Source: Oryza sativa Japonica Group
Taxonomy: Eukaryota; Streptophyta; Magnoliopsida; Poales; Poaceae
DNA length: 64,000 bases
Direction: 5' to 3'
Assembly: GCF_034140825.1 (NCBI RefSeq)
Contig: NC_089037.1
Span: forward strand, 1,399,501 to 1,463,500
Made by a program: the position numbers and the translations under genes. Of this stretch, positions 44,969-56,400 are shown piece by piece; position 1 is the first letter of the stretch, and every line of letters starts with the position of its first letter. A model generated the notes under the pieces. It was given only the letters and a program-made list of their open reading frames with translations. It was not told the origin of the DNA and did not search any database.

Positions 44969-47367
44969 TCATTGGATCGCATCTAAGGTCTCTTTCCTCT
45001 TAATCCTCCTCTTGATCTCCTTCTCCAGCTCCTCAATCCCACCCACCTCCTCCAGCTCCTGTCAACCACATAAAACAGAGACATTTTAGAACATTTCAGA
45101 CAATTTTTCCGACGATCACAAATATTTGTAATACATCTTAGAACATTTCAAAATTTCCAGTCCTTTTATATCAACACAGTTCAAATTCTACATTAGCTTC
45201 CCAATCACAAATTCATGCTTGCAATAAAGGAGTACTGCAAGTATGCAAACTACTCGACAAATGGACACCGTTGGAGCAGGAGTAAGCCAACAAGCATCCA
45301 TGGTAGCATGGGGCACGAGGAAGCAAAGCATGAATAGCATGAGACACATCTCCTCACCTTGGGACCAAGGAACAGCCCATATGGCACACCTTCGAACTTG
45401 TCCATGTGATGTATCTGCAAGAATGAATGGCAGGCAAGGATGGATCAGCTCACATAAATTCAGAACCACGGCAAGAGAAGCTCAGAGACAGGGATGCGTG
45501 GTCGGCTGCAGTTAGGTGGAGAGCGACCGGGCCGGACCTGGTGGGCGGCGGCGACCCGCCGGAAGTAGGGCACGTTGGCGATGGGCCCCACCGGGAAGCG
45601 GCGGTGGACCAGGCCGTCGTGGACGAACATGTACGCCATCCCGAACAGCGTGATCCCGAGTCCCTGCGGCGAACGGACACGTCAGCACTTGGATCATCTC
45701 TGCCCAGAGCCCCAGATCACAAAAATTCAACCTTGGCAATCAAATTGAACAAAAAGAAACGCTGCTAGCGCTTGTATTTTACTTGTTCCGGTGAGACCGT
45801 TGATGGGTACCTCGCATGGGTGACCATGGCGCCGTCGCAATGCGACAACAATACCTATTGCTTTAGTACAATCTACGTTATAGGGGGAACTATTTAATCA
45901 TTCGAGGGATGTTCTCTCATTTGCTTACAGAATATCCAAAGGTTATGAAATTTTTTGACAACACTCAGATAACATATCTGTGCAACTACATAAAATCTTA
46001 TATTCAAACTCAACTCACACGTTGAGATATAAAAAATTAAATTCAATGTATGATTAGTAGCGTAATGTTCACATCTGAATTATCTTTTCTTTTATTCGTG
46101 TTGTGTATATGGAAGTTGAACATAATTTTTGGTGGACTGATAGATCTCACTATACTCTACATTATTACTTTTTAAAAAAAAAAATTCATAACTATTTGTA
46201 TCGAATTTGAAAGAGAAAAATATACGAGATAACATCCCTCAAAGATATTAGAATCCATTATAGGTTTCTCTGGGAACTCATGGAGGCCAGGCCACTCCGT
46301 TTTTCTAAATTTTCTCGATCTCGAATGTTCAATTTTTTATTGTTTATCCGATGCAGCAAGGACATCAAGATCTTTTGGAGTTCGCTCTACGCTTTGGCTT
46401 CTCTTGACAGATAAATTCATTTTTTTTTGGCAGGCGGCCATGGAATGTGAATGTAATCAACTGAACATAGTACTACATCATGCACTTTTGTCATTTTAAT
46501 ACGGCCACGTTAAGCACGCTTGGTCAAATCCTGGTACAGTGTGTTTGAGAGAAGTGATGGGGATTTGGTTGAAATGGAGGAGGATCGACCACTCACCGCG
46601 CCGAAGCAGAGGCCGGGGACGAGGCCGCGGGTGAAGAAGCCGTAGGCGAGGAGGGACATGGCCGGGACGGCGTTGGTGATGGCGAAGACGTCGTTGAGCT
46701 CGAACGGCCCGTCTCGCGGGCGGTGGTGCGACTCGTGCATGTGCCACAGCGACGCGTGCCACAGCGCCCGGTGCGCCCACCGCGCCCAGAACTCCATCCC
46801 CACCTGCGCAAAATGGCAAGGCAAAACCAACACGGTTACACGAGCGACGCGCGGCGTCGTGCGGACGGTGCGTGTGTGTGCGCTTACCGCGGCGCCCACC
46901 GATAGCGCGAAGGTGCCGAACATTTCCGTGACCGGGATCTCGCCGCTGCCCTGGTCGAGCACGCGGAGAAATTTTAGTGCTGCGGCGAAGGAATTGCCGA
47001 ATTGGGTAATGGTAAGATGCGAGCGGGAGTTTGGCGATGGCGTGTTACCTACCTCCATTTGCCAGGCGAAGCGGTAGTAGACGGCGGCGGCGGCCATGGA
47101 CGTGATCCCGAGGCTGGACATCACCGCTGCCACCAGGTACGTCCGCCGCTCCGACTGCTTCCGCGCCGCGCGCTCCGCCACCGCCCTCCGCGCATCCTCC
47201 TCCGGCTCCGGCTCACCCACCGCCACGCGCAAGGGGACGGCCAGCCGCCGCGCCGGGAGCGGCGCGAACGCCAGCCGCAGCAGCGCCGGGGGCGATCGGT
47301 GTGCCGCCGCCACCGCGGCGGGGGAGAGGAGAGGGGCCCGCGCGGCCACCAGCCTCGCGACGGCCAT
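44969..47367 (-). CDS. DSM2: Beta-carotene 3-hydroxylase, chloroplastic (non-heme di-iron)
   Basis: Exons on the minus strand (5' to 3') 47367-47053, 46950-46888, 46803-46597, 45663-45538, 45414-45358 and 45058-44969, all phase 0, give 285 aa. An Arg/Ala-rich transit peptide precedes membrane helices (from RRTYLVAAVMSSLGITSMAA). The four histidine clusters that bind di-iron are intact: HRALWH (137-142), HESHH (149-153), HDGLVH (210-215) and HQIHH (236-240, across the exon 4/5 junction). The enzyme hydroxylates the beta-rings of beta-carotene to make zeaxanthin in plastid membranes, feeding the xanthophyll cycle and ABA synthesis. The rice chromosome 3 member is DSM2; the symbol is assigned from memory of its genomic neighbours. 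Introns 1 and 2 (102 and 84 nt) are stop-free and in frame. Intron 3 holds a MITE, and two MITEs lie upstream. Confidence 0.95.
45885..46262. mobile_element. MITE in intron 3 of the hydroxylase gene
   Basis: Inverted ends: ggaactatttaatcattcga with gagggatgttctctc at the left, and gagataacatccctcaaaga with tattagaatcc at the right. About 380 bp, AT-rich, no coding capacity. Confidence 0.7.
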
Positions 47368-47591
47368 GGATGCCGCAGCCGCAGCCTACGCGAACGCGGA
47401 CGCGGGGATGGATGGACGGTTTTGATTGGGCGGGTGAAGCGGTCCGCGTCCGCCTCGGGGAGCGAGAGGCGTCGTCCAAGACAAGTGGGTCGGATGGAGT
47501 CGCCGTCGTCACGAGTCAACTTGTGATTGTGAGCATGGAAATTCGTGAGGAACGCCGGCTCGGACCCGGTGGCTTTTATATAGGAGTATCA

Positions 47592-47915
47592 GGGGCCATG
47601 TGGAAACAGCGACTTATTCACGTTGACACTAATTTAGAGTATTAAATATAGATTAATTATAAAACCAATTATATAACCTTATACTAATTCACGAGACAAA
47701 TCTTTTGAGCCTAATTATGTCATGATTTGACAATGTGATGCTACAGTAAATTTTTTATAATTATAGATTAATTAGACTTAAAAAATTCGTCTCACGAATT
47801 AGCTCTAATTTATGAAATTAGTTTTTTATTAGCATATTTTTAACACTCCAAATTAGTGTCCAAACATCCGATGTGACACGGACTAAAAAGTTTTTAGTCC
47901 CATCTAAACAGCCCC
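47592..47915. mobile_element. MITE upstream of the hydroxylase gene
   Basis: Begins ggggccatgtgg and ends agtcccatctaaacagcccc. The 3-bp direct repeat TCA flanks both sides (47589-47591, 47916-47918). The core shares cacgagacaaatctttt, gatgctacagtaaa and aaaaaattcgtctcacgaat with related elements at 1546, 31281 and 63683. It lies 225 bp upstream of the minus-strand start codon. Confidence 0.85.
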
Positions 47916-47921
47916 TCATTA

Positions 47922-48042
47922 CTCCCTCTGTTTAAGATGGTATAAATTATAATACAATGTATCTGGATATACCTCTGTCTATATATGTTGTATTAGAATA
48001 TGTCACATTCTATTTTAGGTTGTTTTTTTTTTCTGGAGGGAG
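47922..48042. mobile_element. Stowaway-like MITE adjoining the previous element
   Basis: Ends ctccctctg and ggagggag are inverted, TA flanks both sides, and the inner ttataatacaatgta/ttgtattagaatatg arms are imperfect. Only six bases separate it from the neighbouring MITE. Confidence 0.75.
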
Positions 48043-49084
48043 TAGGCACGAATGCACGATGCGGATGCGAGCTGAGTCATGCATATTTTGGAATGGAATT
48101 ATTCTCAGATCATCAGCAATTGGTGTATTGGAGATTAAGGTCTTTCCTGAAGCTGGGGTTATCTCGTTGCCGCTGGGTGATTGGCCAGGTTGAGGCCGCT
48201 TGCCTGAGCTACCGCGGCGTCAGGGGCAGTGGAAAATGACATTGCAGGTTCAGGGCACCTGATTCGCCACGTGGCCGTCTCAACGCATCCGCGCACGCAG
48301 CTTCTGGTCAGCTATACACCGCGCCGGCGAGCCGTCCTCCGCTGCGTCGCCATCACAACGAGTTACTCCTGACCCCTGATCTCAAGCGTCGGAGTTCACC
48401 TTTCGATTGAGCGCTCGATTCTGGTCTGACTTATAAAGGTGCGACATTTTTCATCATTTTCTTATCGGGAATTGGCTGTTTATTATATATCTAAATTCTT
48501 GAAAACTATTCAAAATCTCTTTCAGCATATACTTTCATCAAGTATCCAAACCTCAAAAATTCTGAGATTTACTATCGGTTTTCGTGAAAAAACGTAAACC
48601 CTAACTGAGATCTGTATGTAGTTCATGTTCTAGCTCATCATCGTTCTGCTCCATGCATGCCATGGCCAATGCTTGCTGGGCACAATAATTTTTACCACCA
48701 CACTTCTTCTTTTAGGCATAGCTCCTTTCCTTTGTCGTTAAAAAATTGGAGAGGATAGAACATCTTTCTAAAGTACGAACTCCACCTGATCATGTTCGCT
48801 TATCCAGAATAGGAATGTGGCTGCCTGCCCTACGAACGCCGTAGGCCATGGAAGGGGTGTGTACGTGTCAGGGCAGCGTCCCGACGCGAGCGTTTGCCCG
48901 GCGAATGCTGCTGCTCGCCGCCCCACTACGTGGCCACTGGCATGTACCCACCGCACTTGCCGACGCCCACGCTTTCCTCCCGCTGCAGTCACGCTTCAGC
49001 AGCTCAGCACCTCCCACTCGTGAATTGGGCACCCCATGAAAAAGATGGAAAAAGAACCAAACCGCTTCAACCTCAACGATCTAC
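48043..49084. other. Intergenic, no gene called
   Basis: Mixed composition, GC-rich around 48830-49020. Overlapping open frames on both strands lack conserved motifs. Confidence 0.4.
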
Positions 49085-49260
49085 TATTAGGGGTTTACAA
49101 AACCACACGATTAACACACGGTTATTACGATTACCATGCACGATAACCTTTGTAGTTTTTAAAACCACGGTATGTCTTACGGTTACCGCGCGGTAACCAT
49201 CTTACCGCGGGAGTTCGGTAACCGTATTAAAAACGGTAAGGGGAACCCTACTACTTTTAC
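49085..49260. repeat. Palindrome-rich stretch of ggtaac/gttacc motifs
   Basis: Contains the perfect 18-bp palindrome ggttaccgcgcggtaacc (49181-49198), inverted cggttattacg/cgtattaaaaacgg runs, and outer ends attaggggttt and ggaacccta that are inverted. It resembles a small transposable element of unknown family. Confidence 0.5.
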
Positions 49261-49873
49261 TCAGAACCTTAGATGCTACTCAGATCACTATAACCACTGG
49301 GCTATATGACTATTTACGAAGCCCTACTACTATCCCCCTTGATTATACTCGCAAGAAGAGACATCTAGATCTTTTACCTTCGCCCTGGTGTAGTCAAGTC
49401 TCATCGTTTCGCTACCTGCTTACCTGGTGATCGGTGGTTCGGTACAAACACGACGGAATATACGAGTGCTCTCGTGGTGCCGATGGCGACGCGCGACGAG
49501 AGGCCACCTGACGGCGACGGGAGCCTCGCCGTAGTGGGGGCGGCCGCGCCGCGGTTGCTCGCGCTCGGCGACACGTACCCGACGGGGGATTTAGGATAAC
49601 TGGTTTTCGGAGGTGGACGTGGTGGTCAAACGCGCGGTGAGTTTTTTAATTGGGGGAAACTTTTGGATGATTTGGATCTCCAAGCTGCCGTAACAGTGCC
49701 ACCTATTCCATTTTCGCGGTAGCCTGATAGCGTGAAGTGTGAACCCTGAAATGGACGGATAATGGAATATGGCAATATCGCATACGGAGTATGCAAATGA
49801 CCGAATGTGTGTGTGCGGGTCGTCGTCCACGTTTCTCACAGTCTCACCTGTCTACGACAGCAATCGACTACTA

Positions 49874-50096
49874 CTCCTCCGTCTTTGATTTTAATATTTT
49901 GTTTGTACTATTTAATCATTTATTTTATTAAAAAAATTATACAAATATAAAAAATAAAAAATTGTGTTTAAAGTACTTTAGATAATAAAGTAAGTCACAA
50001 ATAAAATAAATAATAATTCTAAATTTTTTTAAATGAGACGAATGATCAAAACAGTACAAGCAAGTTAAAATACGTTATATTAGAGGACGGAAGGAG
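49874..50096. mobile_element. Stowaway-like MITE
   Basis: ctcctccgtctttgatttta at the left and gaggacggaaggag at the right are inverted, with TA on both sides. Confidence 0.75.
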
Positions 50097-50318
50097 TACT
50101 ACGGATTGATTGATGGATCGGGATGGCTTTGAGGACAAATATCTTTGCTATCTGCTTAGCTGCAGTCGATCGAGCAGTTAACTAATTGGTTTCTACTCCA
50201 TGGAGTAAAAGGAAAAGGAATGAAGCATCTATTGTTCTCTGAAAATTGACAACAGCTCATACCACTAAACACGCTAAGCATGTGCAAGAAAAATAAAAGA
50301 AGAGCGGCAAAACATATA

Positions 50319-50426
50319 CTCTCTCCGTCTTAAAATATAACAACAATCAATCTTGTATGTTCAGATTTATTGTATTAGAATATATCCTATCCAGTACAAA
50401 GTTGCTATATTTTGAAAGAGATAGAG
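50319..50426. mobile_element. Short Stowaway-like MITE
   Basis: ctctctccgtcttaaaatat pairs with atattttgaaagagatagag; TA flanks. About 108 bp. Confidence 0.75.
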
Positions 50427-50439
50427 TAGCAGTACTAAA

Positions 50440-51060
50440 AGCGCTAAAGCATGTTTTTAGTAAAAGAAGAAGAAAAAAGCGACTCAAGTTCTCAAACTCA
50501 TGCTTAACACGCTAAACATGTATAGTACCAACAGTACATGTTTTAGCGGCACCTTTGAAAAACTAGGGGCACCTTTGAAACGTATATAATATTAAAAAAA
50601 ATAGATGAATAAAAAACACATAATTTTAACAGAATAAAAGTACGAAACAAAGTCCATTAACATAATTAATTGAGTATTAATTATTACAAAGCTTGAAAGA
50701 TAACTTCATTTGACTTTTAAAGAAATTTCTATATAAAAAAGTTATTTTTAGAAAAATCATTTAGTCGTTTAGAAAACATGCTTATAGAAGACAAAGAGTT
50801 GTAATTGCTAAACGAAAAAATAAACGAGGCCGAAGTGAAGCTAAACAAGCTATGAAATTAAATAAAAGAACCAAACATGTACTAAGTAAAGCTAAACAAT
50901 CTTTTTTGTTTGGCATGAAAGCTAAACAATCTAAAACATGTACTGCCAAGTAAAACAATATAGCAAAGCAAAAAAAAAAAGTAAAGCTAAACACGCTAAA
51001 AACATGAACTACCAAGTCAAAAAGCTAAACATGCACTAAGTAAAACAGGTACGAAGTAGA
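50440..51060. repeat. Degenerate array of CTAAACATGTACTAAGTAAA-like units
   Basis: ctaaacatgtacta, agctaaacaa and acatgtactaagtaaa recur many times at irregular 20-60 bp spacing. The pattern resumes at 51355-51740 after a MITE. Part of 50655-50790 also matches the 5121-type MITE in reverse orientation. Confidence 0.6.
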
Positions 51061-51117
51061 AGCACATTTCTTTTACCCATTCATAAAATAAATGTACTAA
51101 AAAAACCTGAACCACAT

Positions 51118-51350
51118 GTGTTCGCTATTTAAGGTTCCCAACCAGAACCCTCCGTACGGAAAACGGAGCGATCCATTAGCGCGTGATTAATTAAGTATTA
51201 GCTATTTTTTTTTTTAAAAAAAAGATTAATTTGATTTTTTTAAAGAAACTTTTGTATAAAAACTTTTTCAAAAAACGCACCGTTTAACAGTTTAAAAAGC
51301 GTACGCGCGGAAAACGAGAGAGAGGGGTTGGAAAAGGGGTGTCCGAACAC
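51118..51350 (-). mobile_element. MITE of the 5121-type family, reverse orientation
   Basis: Ends gtgttcgctattta and gggtgtccgaacac are inverted. Inside, aatccattagcgcgtgattaa-type sequence and aaaaacgcaccgtttaacag are the reverse of the core at 5121-5346. It interrupts the degenerate array. Confidence 0.7.
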
Positions 51351-51601
51351 ACCCTAAGTAGAAGCAACTAAACATGTACTAGCTGAGAAAAAAAAGTAGA
51401 AATAAACTAAACATGTATAAGTAAAATAATAAGCATGAAATTAATACACGTGCTAATAAGTATAAAAAAGAACAAGGTAACTAAACATGTACTAATTAAG
51501 TTAAAAAAGTACAAAGCAGCTAGACGTTGTACTACTAAATAAAATAACTAACAAACATGTAATCAATACATGTCCCAAGTAAAAAAAATGCAAAGCAACT
51601 A

Positions 51602-51716
51602 CCCCTCTGTCAAAAAAAAAAAAAGGTCCAATTCTAAGGACAAATCTGGATTCTGAATACATGCAATCCAGATTTATCTCTAGAATTAATTTTTTTTGAC
51701 AGAGCGATTAAACTTG
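51602..51716. mobile_element. Stowaway-like hairpin
   Basis: cccctctgtcaaaaaaa pairs with ttttttttgacagag, and ccaattctaaggacaaatct pairs with agatttatctctagaatta. Almost the whole element is one inverted repeat. Confidence 0.85.
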
Positions 51717-51764
51717 TAGTAGAAAAATAAAATAAAACATGGGCCAACTAATACCACCTAAGTA

Positions 51765-51984
51765 CTCCATCCGTCTCAAAATAAATATAGTTTTGCACTA
51801 TTCATGTTCAATGTCTGTTCATCTTACTTGAATTTTTTATTAGTATTTTTATTATTATTAAATGATAAAATATGAATAGTACTTTATACGTGAGTCTTTT
51901 TTTTCATAATTTTTTCAAATAATACAGACAGACAAACGTTGGATACGAATATCCATGGCTACACTTATCTTGGAACGAATGCAG
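51765..51984. mobile_element. Stowaway-like MITE (first of an adjacent pair)
   Basis: Starts ctccatccgtctcaaaataa after TA and ends cttggaacgaatgcag before TA. The core is AT-rich and non-coding. Confidence 0.65.
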
Positions 51985-51990
51985 TATATA

Positions 51991-52193
51991 CTAACTCCGC
52001 CCCGAACAAATATAAGTCTAGGTTGTTTAGCATGTATTAAGATTTGTGAAGAAAGATTATTATGCCTCGCATTAATAATAGGAAATAATTTTAATGATAA
52101 GTAAATGATGGGACAATTAAGAATATTTTATTATGACAAATGTTGTAAGAAAAATTAAATCATAGAAATATAATTATTATGAGATGGAGGTAG
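51991..52193. mobile_element. Stowaway-like MITE (second of the pair)
   Basis: Starts ctaactccgccccgaacaaa and ends gagatggaggtag, with TA flanks. It lies six bases from the preceding element. Confidence 0.65.
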
Positions 52194-52326
52194 TAATACT
52201 AGGACAATACCAAACATGTAGCAAAAAAAGGTAAAAGTTGAATGGTTGTTAAGGGTAAAATAGAAAAAAAATTAAATGATAAGTAATTGATGAGACAATT
52301 AATAATACTATATTATGACAAATGTT

Positions 52327-52580
52327 GTGGGACAAATTTAAATTAAAAAATACTAGGACAAAACCATACTTAAAAAGTAGTGGGACAAATTTAAATATAA
52401 AAATACTAGGACAAAACCAGACTTGTTTAAAATATAAAAAATACTAGGACAAAACCATACTTAAAAAGTAGTGGGACAAATTTAAATATAAAAAATACTA
52501 GGACAAAACCATACTTAAAAAGTAGTGGGACAAATTTAAATATAAAAAATACTAGGACAAAACCAGACTTGTTTAAAAAA
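52327..52580 (+). repeat. 54-bp tandem repeat, four units
   Basis: tgggacaaatttaaat opens units at 52327, 52381, 52472 and 52526. Each continues with tactaggacaaaaccatact and taaaaagtag. The second unit carries an extra 37 bp (a partial unit). Copies are nearly identical. Confidence 0.9.
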
Positions 52581-52590
52581 ATTTATAAGT

Positions 52591-52661
52591 GTGGCTGCTG
52601 GGATTCGAGCCCAGGTCTCCACGGCCACAACGTGGAATTCTCACCACTAAACTACAGCCAC
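52591..52661 (-). tRNA. tRNA-His (anticodon GTG)
   Basis: On the minus strand the 71-nt sequence opens GTGGCTGTAGTTTAGTGGTG and folds as a cloverleaf. The acceptor stem pairs GTGGCTG with CAGCCAC. The anticodon stem CCACG/CGTGG encloses TTGTGGC, giving anticodon GTG, and the T arm holds GGTTCGA-like GGCTCGAATCC. There is no intron. The G-1 specific to tRNA-His would be added after transcription or read from the flank. A T run follows the 3' end on the minus strand (52575-52580 as A on plus), fitting a pol III terminator. Confidence 0.96.
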
Positions 52662-53095
52662 TTTATTAAACAAGGTTAATTAGTCATCATATATTGAATA
52701 AAATATGGTTAAAGCACAAGAACAAACTTCCAGAGCATTTTTTGCACGCAGGGGCAGCCGGTAGCTAACCGTATCTGTTTGTTATTGATCGCAGGGCAAA
52801 ATTTGCAGCTTGGCATGCTGAAACCGCGATATACATTTGTCGGGCAGATCTCAGTGTTACTCTAAGTCTGAATGATAATAGACATTCGCTTCTTCAGTAA
52901 TTTTCCTCCACCCTCCCATTGTCATTGTCGTGTTCTTCAAGTTCAATCTGAATTCCAATTCTCAAGCACTGATCGTTCCATGACCCCATCGGTAGGCAAA
53001 GGAGCAACAATTTCTACAGATTTTCCTTTCCAGAAAGCGATCTATAGATTTCACCTTCAATCAGGAAGGATACTGGAAGGTAGCAATAAGTGAAC

Positions 53096-53250
53096 CGAAC
53101 GGCCCAAGACAATCCATCACAAGGATGGCCCATGTGAAAGAAAACCCACCCAACTGCAAATTACTAAGGCCCAGCCTGGGCAACCAATCACCGACCTTTC
53201 CAGAGCCCACCGTATAGCAACTCCGGGCCTATACGGCACGGCCCGTTATC
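53096..53250 (+). promoter_or_regulatory. GGCCCA-rich promoter of the G-patch gene
   Basis: ggccca or its variants occur near 53101, 53127, 53169, 53207, 53226 and 53239, within 350 bp of the start codon. Such clusters are common in genes for ribosome and RNA processing factors. Confidence 0.55.
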
Positions 53251-53425
53251 GAGGCTCACCAACCCGAGCGGGAATCTCCAGGCAAAATCATCGGCTGCCT
53301 CAAAACCCCTGAGCCGTGCATCCTAGGGTTTCCCTCTCCTCCTCCCCTCTCTCCCCGTCCGGCAACGCAGCCTCACCGTTCAGGCGGCGGCGAAGGCCGC
53401 GTCGACCCCGCGCAGCGCAGGCGCC

Positions 53426-56400
53426 ATGGCCGCCCCGGAGGCACCCTCCTGCTACGTTGGGATCGCGCGGCAGTCCGCCGCCTTCCGCCTCATGAAGCAA
53501 ATGGTGCGTGATACTACCTAATTCAAAGTTTTCCTCATGCGTTGGGGCATGCAGTATGCTATTGCTAGACGTAGGTTTATGTTGGTTAACATCGGTTGAT
53601 CCTGTCGGATATGGAGTCTGAAGGAGTTGCTGTTGTTGTTCCTGTTGAATTGTAACTAGCAACGTTTGTTAATGCTACGGAGTGGAATTTGGGAACTGCC
53701 GCAAACGAGTGAACTTGGCTTGGATTTTGGAAAGGAGTTGAAATTCACATTCTTCACGAGTTATGGCTGCACATAGATTGAATTTAGTGTAGTTAATATT
53801 TCTAATCGAACCAAATGAGTAACGTGAATGGAATGGTGGTTTGCACTCCATAAACAAGTTTATTTCGTCAGATTATACTGATTTTTCTGTAATTTAGATT
53901 TGTTCTCTTTTTACTGATTTTAAAGTGTAGTTAGCATTTTTTTTTTCATTATGCTTTAGGGGTGGGAAGAAGGTGAAGGCCTTGGTAAAGATAAGCAAGG
54001 CATTAAGGGGCATGTTAGAGTGAAAAACAAGCAGGACACTCTTGGTATGTTTCTATATAGATCTTCTACTTTAGAAGTCTATTTGTAAGGATATATATCC
54101 TTGTTAACCACCCGTGGGCTCTCTTAAACCTAATCTGATCGTTTCTGCAGGTGTTGGTGTAGACAGTCCTCATAACAAATGGGTATATGACACCACCCAA
54201 TTTGACAATATACTAAAGAAACTGAAAGTGGTATGGCGTGTAACAATTACTTTGTTTGCTCTATGTATAAATTGGTCATTATTTCAGTTCCTAATTGTTT
54301 CCTATTATCTTTTTCTTGTCATTTGATCGTTGCTCCCATCTTCTTTGGCAGCAATCCGCTACTCCTGCTATAAAAGGTACCTGACGGTGTTTGTGCGTAT
54401 AGTTCTTATTTTCATCTTGTTAGGTGTTGTTTGATAACATTTTTGGTGTAGCAGAATTTGAAGATGATGTAAGCAATTCACCAGATAGTACACCAAAGGA
54501 AGCTAAACCAACAAACAATGAAGTTACCAAAGTTACCCGACCCCAAGGAAGGTTGGTTTGCTCCCATAGCTTCAGTATTTGTATTTCTGTATCTATTTTT
54601 TCTTCTCTTTACAGTTTACGCAATACTTATTTCAGATATAAGAAAAGAGAGAGGGGGAAAAGTGTGAGCGGTTATTCAGCAAAAGATCTTGAAGGCATAC
54701 TTGTGAGTTGTTATTCTTATGTGTGCCTATTTCTTTCTTAGCTAATCTAGTTACTATCCATGAGCAATTTTTTTCTTGTGCACCTGTGTAAACTGTGTAA
54801 CTTACTTTATTACATGCATGAAATATTGTGTTTGCACAGGTTCGCAAAAGTGATGACAATTGCAAAGTGGACCAGGAAGTTGAACCAACATGCTGTGATG
54901 AACCTGATCCCATCATCTGTCAAGATACAGGTCTGTAATTTGCATGTTTAGTTTCCCCATCATTGCTTCTTGGTCTGAGCCAGGACTGAGGTGCCAAACT
55001 TTTAGAACTAGAATGTGTACACACTGCATACAAGTCACTGAACAGCTAAATGGTAAAGCTCTGCTGATTATACTCATATACTGTTAATTTTGGTTCTCTA
55101 CTAGACGAGATCTACCATGTCAGCATCTAAGTTGCTAATTGCTTACCAGAGTAAAGCACATTTTATTTGCTCTCTAATCTTTCTCTCTTCACTAATGGTT
55201 TGAATTGTGACTACCTGATTGGTTGTACTGCACATGGTCTGATGCTTGGTTTGGATTGAAATGATTCTGATAAATTTGTTACTCTAAATATGTAATCTTC
55301 TTTTGAGACCATAGACTAATATCATTGAGATTTTACTAATAGTTCATGACAACTCTCTGTTCAGTATCGCAAGCTGATGATGTGAACTGGTGGGGGCATA
55401 AATTTGGATTCAAGTCAGGCGGCTTTCTAGGAGCAAAATCGCGCAAGAACAAATCTTCTGCTACAAAAGGTACTTCAAATGTCCGCCAGACATTTGGGGA
55501 AGAAGACCAAGAAAACCTATACAATCTTGTTCAGGTTGGTATTAACAGTCTATCAGATCTCCCATAATGTCCTATAACAAGACTGTCCATTTCTTAATGT
55601 GCTTTTAGAGACTTTTTAACCACATATAAGCAACTTGCCTTTGAATTCTATATTTTTCTTACAGTTTGGCCTGAAATTGCAAAGTCAATTTAGACCTCTG
55701 TTGATTGATTATCGAACAAATCTGATGTATTTAAAAACATATAGATATAGCTGAGTTCTCAATAATATCCATTCCATCTAAATGGTCTTTGTAACTGCTG
55801 CAGGACAAAGCCACATCTGGAAAGCAGGGTCTTGGCATTAAGGGTCTGCCAATTAAAGTTGCCGGACACCGTTGGAAAGGGAACAAAACTTCTTTTGGTG
55901 ATAGCGATGAGGAAAATTCAACCCAATCCAATGAATTATCAGAGTTGGAAGAAGATGGTGATGAGGAAGAATCTGCTAACGATAATGAACTAATAGACGC
56001 CAATGTGAATACTGTGAAAGAAATGTGCGTGGATGTTAAACAAAAACATAAAACCAAGGTCAAGAAACTTTGCAAAACAATTCTTCGTCAGGTATGGTTG
56101 TTTAATTATCATACTCTCTGTATGTGGCTTCATGTGTTGTGCCGTAATCACAACGTTTATTTACTTGTATTATTCCCAGGCCCCAGCACAATCTATGAAA
56201 TTGAAGGAACTTAAGGTAGCTGTTGAAGCACATTCAGAGTCTATGTTCTCCAACTTCTCTTGTAGGCGTGAAGCTCTATTGTTCTTAAAGAGGAAGGTAC
56301 GGGTTTTCTTTTTCATTTGGCAGAGGCTTTGCGATCTTTCTCTCTTTCGTTATGGAGTAATTAGGGAGCACCTACTATAGAAGGTATGGTATGTAGTTGC

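Noticed and set aside
49482-49598. 38-residue frame starting MATRDERPPDGDG
   Set aside because: Start context is fair and GC content is raised, but it is too short, unrecognised, and followed by repeats.
54424-54741. Alternative exon 5 start for the G-patch gene at 54424
   Set aside because: Joining the 25-nt exon 4 to this acceptor gives a stop at once; the acceptor at 54451 keeps phase.
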